Source: Paraburkholderia largidicola
GTDB lineage: Bacteria; Pseudomonadota; Gammaproteobacteria; Burkholderiales; Burkholderiaceae
Reading direction: 5' to 3'
Length of the DNA stretch: 64,000 bases
NCBI RefSeq assembly: GCF_013426895.1
Contig: NZ_AP023174.1
Location: 1,178,001 to 1,242,000, forward strand
Part shown: in pieces, positions 18,887 through 27,123 of the stretch
Position numbering within the stretch: position 1 is the first letter of the stretch
Layout of the letters: every line of letters starts with the position of its first letter
Translations under genes and position numbers: made by a program
The notes under the pieces: generated by a model
Database searches by the model: none
What the model saw: the letters and a program-made list of their open reading frames with translations, nothing else
What the model was told of the DNA's origin: nothing

Positions 18887-21800
18887 TTGTCATCTAACGG
18901 AACGATCCGAATTCGTGGCGCACGCCAGCACAACCTGAAGAACGTCGACCTTGACCTTCACACGGGTGAAATGACCGTCGTGACGGGGCCATCGGGCTCG
19001 GGTAAGTCGAGCCTCGTGTTCGACACGCTGTATGCCGAAGGGCAGCGGCGCTACGTCGAAACCTTCAGCGCGTATGCGCGGCAATTTCTCGACCGGATGG
19101 ATCGGCCGCAGGTCGACCGTGTCGACGGTGTGCCACCCGCCATCGCCATCGACCAGACCAACCCGGTGCGCAGTTCCCGCTCCACGGTCGGCACGATGAC
19201 CGAGCTGAACGACCATTTGAAGCTGCTATACGCACGCGCGGCGGAACTGTTCGACCGCAAGACCGCTCAGGCTGTCCGGCATGATTCGCCGGAGACGATC
19301 TACGCCGACCTCGACGCCCGCACGGCCACTGACGATCCGCGCATCGTCGTGACTTTTCCGGTCGAGCTACCCGAATCGACGAGCGAGGCAGAAGTCGAGC
19401 AATGGCTTTCAGCGAGCGGCTATACGCGTGTTCAGGCGCAGCGCGAAGTCGCGTCGCCCACGGGTATGCGCAAGGTACTCGACGTCGTGGCCGACCGCTT
19501 CCGTCTGCATCAGATCGAAAAAGCGCGGGTGGTCGAGGCGATCGAGGCGTCGCTCAAGCGTGGCGGCGGGCGCGTCAATGTCTACGTGCTGTCGCAGTCT
19601 CAAGAGGGCGAAGAAGCCGAGCCGCAGATCTGGCGCTTCTCCACCGGGTTGCACAACCCGGACAGCGATCTTCGCTACGCCGACCCACAGCCCGCATTGT
19701 TCTCGTTCAATTCTGCCTATGGCGCATGCGATACGTGCCGCGGCTTCGGACGGGTGATCGGCGTCGATCTCGGCCTCGTGATTCCCGACGAGCGCAAGAC
19801 GCTGCGCGGCGGCGCAATCAAGCCGATGCAGACGCCCGCGTGGAAAGAGTGCCAGGACGACCTGATGCGCTACGCGGCGAAGGCCAACATTCGCCGCGAC
19901 ACACGCTGGTCCGAACTCACGGAAGCCGAGCGCGACTGGGTCATCAATGGCTCGCCGGACTGGGACGGCGAGTGGCAGAAACAGTGGTATGGCGTGAAGC
20001 GCTTCTTCGGCTATCTGGAGTCGAAAGCGTACAAGATGCATATCCGCGTGCTGCTCTCGAAGTACCGTAGCTACACACCGTGCGAGACGTGCGGCGGCGC
20101 GCGCCTGAAGACGGAATCGCTGCTGTGGCGACTCGGCTCGAAACAGAATGCGGACGGCGTGCTGGAGCCGTCGCAGCGTTTCATGCCGCGCGGGGTCGAC
20201 TGGAACCGTGCGCAGCTCGAAGCGTTGGCGGGGCTGACGGTGCACGACCTGATGCTGCTGCCTATCGAGCGCATCCGGCGCTTCTTCGACGAGATCACAT
20301 TGCCGAGCGCGCTGCTCGACGACGCACTCAAGCTGTTGCTCGCCGAAGTGCGCACGCGCCTCAAATATCTGTGTGACGTCGGCCTCGGCTACCTCACGCT
20401 CGATCGTCAGAGCCGCACGCTGTCGGGCGGCGAAGTGCAGCGGATCAACCTGACCACGGCACTTGGCACGTCGCTGACCAAGACGCTGTTCGTGCTCGAC
20501 GAGCCAAGCATCGGCCTGCATCCGCGCGACCTGAACAGGATCGTGGAAGCAATGCATCGGCTGCGCGATGCGGGCAATACGCTTGTCGTCGTCGAACATG
20601 ATCCTTCCGTGATGCTCGCCGCCGATCGTTTGATCGACATGGGACCGGGACCGGGCGAACGCGGCGGCACGATCATCTACGACGGCACGCCGGACAAGAT
20701 CCGTTCGGCGGGAACGCTGACGGGCGAATATCTCGGCGGACGCAAGCATGTCGCGGACGCAGCGCACTGGGCACGTCGGCCCGTCGACACGAGTACGCCG
20801 CGCATCGTGCTGGAAGGCGCGCGCCAGCACAATCTGCGCGACGTGACGGTCGACATTCCTTTGCAGCGCCTCGTGTGCGTGACGGGCGTATCGGGGTCCG
20901 GCAAGTCCACGCTGATCCAGGACGTGCTGTATCCCGCGCTGGCGCGGCAGCTTGGCAAGGCGACGGAATCCCCGGGCGCGCACCGCAGTCTGACGGGGGG
21001 CGAGCAGATCAGCGACGCGATTTTTGTCGACCAGTCGCCGATCGGTAAAACCACGCGCTCGAATCCCGCGAGCTACGTCGGCGCCTTCGACGAAATCCGC
21101 AAGCTGTTTGCGAAGGCGCCGCTCGCGCTGCAACGCGGCTACGGCGCGGGCGTGTTCAGCTTCAATTCGGGCGACGGCCGCTGCCCGACCTGCGGCGGCT
21201 CCGGCTTCGAACATATCGAAATGCAGTTCCTGAGCGACGTCTATTTGCGTTGCCCGGACTGTGACGGCAGCCGTTATCGGCCAGAGGTGCTCGAGGTGAA
21301 GATCGAGCGCGCGGCTCGCGCGCTGAGCATCGCGGACGTGCTGGAACTGACCGTGCACGAGGCGGTCACGCTGTTCGCCGCGGATGGCGAAGTGCTGCGC
21401 GTGTTGCAGCCTATCGTCGACGTCGGTCTCGAATACGTGAAACTGGGGCAGCCGGTCCCCACGCTGTCGGGTGGCGAAGCGCAGCGTCTGAAGCTCGCGG
21501 GCTTCCTCGCGGAAACCGCTCAGGCGAAGACGGCACGCGGTGCGAAGCAGGCGCCGGCGGCACGCCTTTTCATGTTCGACGAGCCGACCACCGGTCTTCA
21601 CTTCGACGATATCGCCAAGCTGATGCAGGCGTTCGGCAAGCTGCTGGCAAGCGGTCATTCGTTGATCGTGATCGAGCACAATCTCGACGTGATCCGTGCA
21701 GCTGACTGGCTGATCGATCTCGGTCCCGAAGGCGGCGATGCGGGCGGTCTGGTCGTGTGTGCGGGTACGCCGGACGACGTCAAGCAATGCCCCGGGTCCC

Positions 21801-24796
21801 ATACGGGCGAAGCGCTCGTGCAATACGACCGCGCCATGGGGCTCGCCATCGAGCCGACCGAGGCGGCCGAAAAAGCGGAAGCGGCCGCCCATGGCATGCC
21901 GCTCCAGACAGCACTGAATGCGGCGCGGGCGCGGCGCGCGGTGGAAGGCGAAGACGTCGTGCGCATCGTCAACGCGCGCGAACACAACCTGAAAGCGCTG
22001 GACGTCGATATTCCACACGGCAAGTTCAACGTCATCACGGGGGTCTCGGGTTCGGGCAAGTCGACGCTCGCATTTGACATCCTGTTCCATGAAGGGCAGC
22101 GCCGTTATCTGGAATCGCTGAACGCGTATGCGCGTTCTATCGTGCAGCCCGCCGGGCGTCCCGAAGTCGACGCCGTGTATGGCATCCCGCCAACCGTCGC
22201 GATCGAGCAGCGTTTGTCGCGGGGCGGACGCAAGAGCACGGTCGCAACGACGTCCGAGGTATGGCACTTTCTGCGTCTGCTCTACGTGAAGCTCGGCATC
22301 CAGCATTGCATTCACGACGGGGCGCCCGTCACGTCGCAAAGCGTCGAGTCGATCGTCGCGCAGTTGATGCGCGATCACAAAGGCGATCATGTCGGACTGC
22401 TTGCGCCGCTCGTCGTAAACCGTAAGGGCGTCTATACCGACCTCGCGAAGTGGGCGAAAGCGCGCGGCAATTCGCACTTGCGCGTCGACGGGGAATTCGT
22501 GCCCGTCGATCCGTGGCCGAAGCTCGATCGTTTCCGCGAGCATACGATCGAATTGCCCGTCGGCGACATCGTCGTGTCGGCGGACAAGGAAGCCGAACTG
22601 CGTCGCCTGCTCGATGAGACGCTCGAAACCGGCAAGGGCGTGATCCATCTGCTTGCGCCGCTCGACGGCCTCGAACACGCGATGACCCGCAATGGGCCGA
22701 CGGCGCATGTCGGCGAAGTGAAGGTGTTGTCGGTCAAGCGCGCGTGTCCCGTGTGCGGCACGAGTTATCCGGAACTGGACCCGCGCATGTTCTCGTACAA
22801 CAGCAAGCACGGGTGGTGCACGACCTGCGTCGGCACGGGTCTCGCATTGACGCGCGAGCAGCGCGCCGCCTATGACGACACGGTCCTCGTCGACGACAAC
22901 CGTGGCCGCGAACAGACCTTGCCGTCGGATGAGCAGGAACCGGAAGGCGTCGTCGACGAGCCGTGTCCGGATTGCCACGGCACGCGTCTGAATCCGTCCG
23001 CTCGCGCGGTGTCGTTCAGCGAAACGTCGATCGTCGACGTCGCGCAGTGGACCGTGACGGATACGCGACGCTGGATCGACGGGCTCGAACTCACCGGGCG
23101 CGATGCGGAAATCGCACGCGACGTGATCAGCGAAATCGGCAGCCGCCTGCAGTTCCTCGAAGAAGTGGGTCTCGGTTATCTGAGCCTCGACCGGGCGGCA
23201 CCGAGTCTGTCGGGCGGCGAAGCGCAACGCATCCGTCTCGCCGCGCAACTTGGCAGTAACCTGCAGGGCGTCTGCTACGTGCTCGACGAGCCGACCATCG
23301 GTCTGCACCCGCGAGACAACCAGATTCTGCTGAACGCGCTGCGCAAGCTCGGCGACAAGGGCAATACGCTGGTCGTCGTCGAGCATGACGAAGACACCAT
23401 CCGTCGCGCGGACCACATCATCGACATTGGTCCGGGCGCGGGCAAGCGCGGCGGTACGCTGGTCGCGCAGGGGCGCGTTGGTGATCTGTCCGCGCAGTCG
23501 GATTCGCTGACAGGTCAGTTTCTTGCTCAGCCGATTCTGCATCCGCTGCAAGCGCGGCGTCACGTTTCGCTCGCAACGAAGCGTGCGCCCGCCGTGCCGG
23601 AGAAGTGGCTCACCGTGCATGGCGCGACGCTGCACAATCTGCGCGATGTGACCGTCGGCATTCCGCTCGGGCGTCTCGTCGCCGTGACGGGCGTGAGCGG
23701 GTCGGGTAAGTCGACGCTCGCGCGCGATGTACTGATGACGAACCTGCTCGATGCCGTCGGCCGGTCGGTACTGTCGTCGCCCGCCGTACGCCGCGCGCGC
23801 AAGGCCGCGCAAACGGAGCAGGCGCCCGCTGCGAACCGTCGTTCGAGCGTGCTCGCACGCAGCGCGCCCCGGCCGTCGCTGAACGTCGCGCATGCATGGC
23901 AAGGCTGCGAATCGATCAGCGGCTTCGAGTCGATCGACCGCGTGCTGGAAGTCGACCAGACGCCGATCGGCAAGACGCCGCGTTCATGTCCTGCCACGTA
24001 TATCGGCGTATGGGACACGATCAGACGTCTGTTCGCCGATACGCTCGAGGCGCGGGCGCGCGGCTACACGGCATCGCGCTTCTCGTTCAACACAGGCGAC
24101 GGCCGTTGCCCAGCGTGCGAAGGACAAGGCGTGCGCACGATCGGCATGAGCTTCCTGCCCGACGTGAAAGTGCCGTGCGACGTCTGCCATGGTCAGCGCT
24201 TCAATCCGGAAACGCTCGCGGTGACGTGGCGTGGCAAGAATATCGGCGACGTGCTGACGATGGAAATCGACGAAGCCGTCGACTTTTTCGCGTCGATGTC
24301 GAACATCGCGCATCCGCTGCAACTGATGAAGGACGTCGGCCTTGGCTATCTGACGCTCGGCCAGCCGTCGCCGACGCTGTCGGGCGGCGAGGCGCAGCGC
24401 ATCAAGCTGGTCACCGAGTTGAGCAAGGTGCGCGACGACATCACACGCCGCGGACAAAAAGCGCCGCACACGCTGTACGTGCTCGACGAGCCGACTGTCG
24501 GCCTGCATATGGCCGACGTCGCGAAGCTGATTCGCGTGCTGCATCGGCTCGCCGACGCGGGGCACAGCGTTGTCGTGATCGAACACGATCTCGATGTGAT
24601 CGCCGAGGCGGACTGGATCATCGATCTCGGACCTGAGGGGGGCGTGGGCGGCGGCTCGATCGTCGCGTCGACGGATCCCGAAGGCCTGGTGCGCGTCGCG
24701 GCCAGCCATACGGGGCGGGCGCTGGAGCCGGTACTCGCGAGAGTAGCGAGCGACGCCGGCGAGAGCGTAGCGGGCGTGCGCGTGAGCGCTGGCTGA
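18887..24796 (+). CDS. Double-length UvrA (two tandem UvrA units in one chain)
   Basis: 1969 residues, about twice normal UvrA (about 950). Four Walker A motifs: GPSGSGKSS near 34-42, and GVSGSGKST near 668, 1052 and 1603. Four LSGGE signatures near 511, 860, 1441 and 1831. Each half has a UvrB-binding-like insert and Cys-rich modules. Zinc-finger pairs are intact in the second (CPTC/CPDC), third (CPVC/CTTC) and fourth (CPAC/CDVC) positions; in the first, CDTC is present but the other CxxC is replaced by RFST. UvrA recognises helix-distorting lesions as a dimer; this chain could act as an intramolecular dimer. Start TTG 18887 is preceded by GGACAGG; upstream frame has no alternative near the conserved IRIRGARQHNLKN. 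A normal uvrA should exist elsewhere. Confidence 0.9.
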   Translation: MSSNGTIRIRGARQHNLKNVDLDLHTGEMTVVTGPSGSGKSSLVFDTLYAEGQRRYVETFSAYARQFLDRMDRPQVDRVDGVPPAIAIDQTNPVRSSRSTVGTMTELNDHLKLLYARAAELFDRKTAQAVRHDSPETIYADLDARTATDDPRIVVTFPVELPESTSEAEVEQWLSASGYTRVQAQREVASPTGMRKVLDVVADRFRLHQIEKARVVEAIEASLKRGGGRVNVYVLSQSQEGEEAEPQIWRFSTGLHNPDSDLRYADPQPALFSFNSAYGACDTCRGFGRVIGVDLGLVIPDERKTLRGGAIKPMQTPAWKECQDDLMRYAAKANIRRDTRWSELTEAERDWVINGSPDWDGEWQKQWYGVKRFFGYLESKAYKMHIRVLLSKYRSYTPCETCGGARLKTESLLWRLGSKQNADGVLEPSQRFMPRGVDWNRAQLEALAGLTVHDLMLLPIERIRRFFDEITLPSALLDDALKLLLAEVRTRLKYLCDVGLGYLTLDRQSRTLSGGEVQRINLTTALGTSLTKTLFVLDEPSIGLHPRDLNRIVEAMHRLRDAGNTLVVVEHDPSVMLAADRLIDMGPGPGERGGTIIYDGTPDKIRSAGTLTGEYLGGRKHVADAAHWARRPVDTSTPRIVLEGARQHNLRDVTVDIPLQRLVCVTGVSGSGKSTLIQDVLYPALARQLGKATESPGAHRSLTGGEQISDAIFVDQSPIGKTTRSNPASYVGAFDEIRKLFAKAPLALQRGYGAGVFSFNSGDGRCPTCGGSGFEHIEMQFLSDVYLRCPDCDGSRYRPEVLEVKIERAARALSIADVLELTVHEAVTLFAADGEVLRVLQPIVDVGLEYVKLGQPVPTLSGGEAQRLKLAGFLAETAQAKTARGAKQAPAARLFMFDEPTTGLHFDDIAKLMQAFGKLLASGHSLIVIEHNLDVIRAADWLIDLGPEGGDAGGLVVCAGTPDDVKQCPGSHTGEALVQYDRAMGLAIEPTEAAEKAEAAAHGMPLQTALNAARARRAVEGEDVVRIVNAREHNLKALDVDIPHGKFNVITGVSGSGKSTLAFDILFHEGQRRYLESLNAYARSIVQPAGRPEVDAVYGIPPTVAIEQRLSRGGRKSTVATTSEVWHFLRLLYVKLGIQHCIHDGAPVTSQSVESIVAQLMRDHKGDHVGLLAPLVVNRKGVYTDLAKWAKARGNSHLRVDGEFVPVDPWPKLDRFREHTIELPVGDIVVSADKEAELRRLLDETLETGKGVIHLLAPLDGLEHAMTRNGPTAHVGEVKVLSVKRACPVCGTSYPELDPRMFSYNSKHGWCTTCVGTGLALTREQRAAYDDTVLVDDNRGREQTLPSDEQEPEGVVDEPCPDCHGTRLNPSARAVSFSETSIVDVAQWTVTDTRRWIDGLELTGRDAEIARDVISEIGSRLQFLEEVGLGYLSLDRAAPSLSGGEAQRIRLAAQLGSNLQGVCYVLDEPTIGLHPRDNQILLNALRKLGDKGNTLVVVEHDEDTIRRADHIIDIGPGAGKRGGTLVAQGRVGDLSAQSDSLTGQFLAQPILHPLQARRHVSLATKRAPAVPEKWLTVHGATLHNLRDVTVGIPLGRLVAVTGVSGSGKSTLARDVLMTNLLDAVGRSVLSSPAVRRARKAAQTEQAPAANRRSSVLARSAPRPSLNVAHAWQGCESISGFESIDRVLEVDQTPIGKTPRSCPATYIGVWDTIRRLFADTLEARARGYTASRFSFNTGDGRCPACEGQGVRTIGMSFLPDVKVPCDVCHGQRFNPETLAVTWRGKNIGDVLTMEIDEAVDFFASMSNIAHPLQLMKDVGLGYLTLGQPSPTLSGGEAQRIKLVTELSKVRDDITRRGQKAPHTLYVLDEPTVGLHMADVAKLIRVLHRLADAGHSVVVIEHDLDVIAEADWIIDLGPEGGVGGGSIVASTDPEGLVRVAASHTGRALEPVLARVASDAGESVAGVRVSAG

Positions 24797-25234
24797 TGTA
24801 GCAAGAAAGGCCGCGCGGCGTCGTTCGTTCGACACGATGCCGCGCGCGTCAGGGGCAGAGATCAAGCGTTCTCGCATCGAGCCGAAACGTTGAAGCACTG
24901 CTCGCGCCTCGTCCCGCGCGCGAAATCATCACGCTCGAAACCGAACGCATCGGCTACACGTCTGCGACACGTTGCCACAACGATTGTCAGACAGGGCTCC
25001 GGCCGTCTGGCAAGACAACAACAGGCCGATGCCGTCCAGCATGCGATTGCGGGCTCCACCGCCCGCGCATCGACGCACTTCCCCCAGTCTTTCTGACGGA
25101 CACGATCCACTTATCGACGGCATACTTTCGGGCAATCGCGCGCGAACGGTTCAAGCGCGCGTGCTCGGCCATGCAAGTTCGCAATCCCACTGCGTCGCAA
25201 CGCGTTTTGCCCGCAGGTCACATCAACCCGCATC
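24797..25234. other. Intergenic region, no gene recognised
   Basis: 438 bp. A GCGCGGC/GCCGCGC hairpin without T-tract lies near 24813-24847; otherwise nothing recognised. Confidence 0.5.
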
Positions 25235-26194
25235 ATGAAAAGCACCTCGATTTCCGCTTCGCTCTTCAGCGTCGTGCTCGGTCTGTCCGGCCTCGGACAG
25301 TCGTGGCGGGTCGCGGCGCGAATGTGGCATGTGAGTGCAGCGGTCGGGGAAGCGATCCTGCTGCTTGCGACGCTCGTCTGGTTCGGCCTGTTGATCGCGT
25401 ACGTGCTGCATGCATTGCGCCACCCTGCCAAAGTCGTCGATGAGTTCAAGCATCCCGTCGCGGGCGGCACGGCAGCGCTGCTCGGCGTGTCGACGCTGCT
25501 GATCGTGCAGGCCGTCTTTCCGTATTCTCGCGGACTCGCGGCGGCGCTCGCCGTAGCGGGGCTCGCATGGCATCTGAGTTTCGCGCTCTGGCACACGGGC
25601 ATGCTGTGGCAGGGCGGACGCGACATGCGCGACACGGCGCCCACGCTCTATCTGCCGACCGTCGCCGGTAACTTCACAGGCGCGGCGGCGCTCGCCACGA
25701 TGGGTCGTCCCGAATGGGGCTGGCTGCTGTTCGGTGCAGGCATATTTTCGTGGCTCGCCATCGAGCCGCTGATCATCTATCGCCTGTGGCACGGTGCTGC
25801 GCTGCCGCCCGAGCAGCGTCCGCTGCTCGGCATCCAGTTCGCGCCGCCCGTCGTCGGCGCGGCGGCCGCGCTGGTGTTGCAGCCGGGTTCCGTCGATCAC
25901 TGGATCGTGATGCTGCTCGGCTATGGCCTGTTTCAGATGCTGATCGGCTTGCGGCTCGGTGGCTGGCTGACGAAGCACCCGTTCGCGCCATCATGGTGGG
26001 CTTACACATTCGGTGCCGCCTCGGCGACGCTCGCGTGCATGAAGCTCGCGCAGGCGGGCGTGCCGCCTGCCCAGACGCTGTCGGTGCCCGTGTTCGTCGG
26101 CGCAAATTTGTTCATCGGCTATCTGAGCGTGCGTACCCTGGCGCATCTGTTCGACCCGTCGGAGGCGCAGGCGCGGATATCGCGCATCGATTGA
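25235..26194 (+). CDS. TehA/SLAC1-type (TDT family) transporter
   Basis: 319-residue polytopic inner-membrane protein with about ten hydrophobic segments, starting SISASLFSVVLGLSGLGQSW and with HLSFALWHTGML and LPTVAGNFTGAAAL in the middle, as in tellurite-resistance/dicarboxylate TDT and SLAC1-like anion channels. The conserved small-residue pore pattern is consistent. ATG 25235 has no strong ribosome-binding site. Substrate (anion, dicarboxylate or tellurite-linked) cannot be inferred. It stands alone ahead of a GST gene. Confidence 0.82.
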   Translation: MKSTSISASLFSVVLGLSGLGQSWRVAARMWHVSAAVGEAILLLATLVWFGLLIAYVLHALRHPAKVVDEFKHPVAGGTAALLGVSTLLIVQAVFPYSRGLAAALAVAGLAWHLSFALWHTGMLWQGGRDMRDTAPTLYLPTVAGNFTGAAALATMGRPEWGWLLFGAGIFSWLAIEPLIIYRLWHGAALPPEQRPLLGIQFAPPVVGAAAALVLQPGSVDHWIVMLLGYGLFQMLIGLRLGGWLTKHPFAPSWWAYTFGAASATLACMKLAQAGVPPAQTLSVPVFVGANLFIGYLSVRTLAHLFDPSEAQARISRID

Positions 26195-26329
26195 GCGAAC
26201 ATCCAGTCGACCATGCGCAGGCCGCACGTCGTCGGGTCGGCGAGCCTCGTCTGTTCAACCGCAAGCAAAACGTAGTCAACCCGTCTATATTGGTCCCTGT
26301 TTGACGACTCAAGCTCACAAGGACCTTTC

Positions 26330-27034
26330 ATGCCTGACCCATCCCTGTTCCCGATCGCGAAGAAGTGGCCCGCAACGCATCCCGAGCGCATCCAGCTGTA
26401 CTCGCTGCCCACGCCCAACGGCGTCAAGGTGTCGATCATGCTGGAAGAAACAGGTCTCGCGTACGAACCGCATCTGGTGCGTTTCGATACGAACGACCAG
26501 CTGTCGCCGGAATTCATGTCGCTCAATCCGAACAACAAGATTCCCGCGATCATCGATCCGAACGGCCCGGATGGCGAGCCGCTGCCGCTCTTCGAGTCGG
26601 GCGCGATCCTGATCTATCTCGCGGACAAGACGGGGCAATTGATGTCGAAGCGGGCGTCGGACCGCTACGAGACAATTCAATGGGTGATGTTCCAGATGGG
26701 AGGGATCGGACCGATGTTCGGCCAGGTCGGCTTCTTCCATAAGTTCGCGGGCAAGGAGTACGAGGACAAGCGTCCACGCGAGCGCTACGTCAACGAATCG
26801 AAACGGCTGCTCAACGTGCTGAACGAGCGGCTCGCGACACGCAAGTGGATCATGGGTGACGACTACACGATCGCCGATATCGCGACGTTTCCGTGGGTGC
26901 GCAATCTGGTCGGCTTCTACGAGGCTTCCGATCTGGTCGGCTTTGACGACTTCCCGCATGTGAAGCGCGCGCTCGACGCATTTCTGGCGCGACCTGCCGT
27001 CGCGCGCGGGTTGGACATTCCGAAGCGCGTGTAA
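26330..27034 (+). CDS. Glutathione S-transferase, YfcG/YghU-like
   Basis: 234 residues: thioredoxin-like N-domain (QLYSLPTPNGVKVSIMLEE, with SLNPNNKIPAIID and LFESGAILIYLADK) and an all-alpha C-domain (WVMFQMGGIGPMFGQ; DDYTIADIATFPWV). The TPNG(V)K segment and length fit the nu-class disulfide-bond oxidoreductases YfcG/YghU, which reduce small disulfides using glutathione. Cytoplasmic. ATG 26330 has AAGGACC upstream. Followed by a strong bidirectional terminator. Confidence 0.9.
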   Translation: MPDPSLFPIAKKWPATHPERIQLYSLPTPNGVKVSIMLEETGLAYEPHLVRFDTNDQLSPEFMSLNPNNKIPAIIDPNGPDGEPLPLFESGAILIYLADKTGQLMSKRASDRYETIQWVMFQMGGIGPMFGQVGFFHKFAGKEYEDKRPRERYVNESKRLLNVLNERLATRKWIMGDDYTIADIATFPWVRNLVGFYEASDLVGFDDFPHVKRALDAFLARPAVARGLDIPKRV

Positions 27035-27048
27035 GCGCAGCGAACAAA

Positions 27049-27088
27049 AAGCCCGTGCCGTCGACACAACGGCACGGGCTTTCGTTTT
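27049..27088. terminator. Bidirectional terminator between GST and phospholipase C genes
   Basis: 12-bp perfect stem AAGCCCGTGCCG/CGGCACGGGCTT with a nine-base loop; T-rich on the + side and AAAAA on the left, so it serves both convergent genes. Confidence 0.9.
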
Positions 27089-27123
27089 GAGCAGCGCTCT
27101 AAACCGTCAGACCGGTCACCCGC

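Noticed and set aside
19409..23902. 1497-codon open frame antisense to the double uvrA
   Set aside because: It mirrors the real gene in a GC-rich genome; its Arg/Ala/His-rich translation has no domain, and the sense strand has four clear ABC modules.
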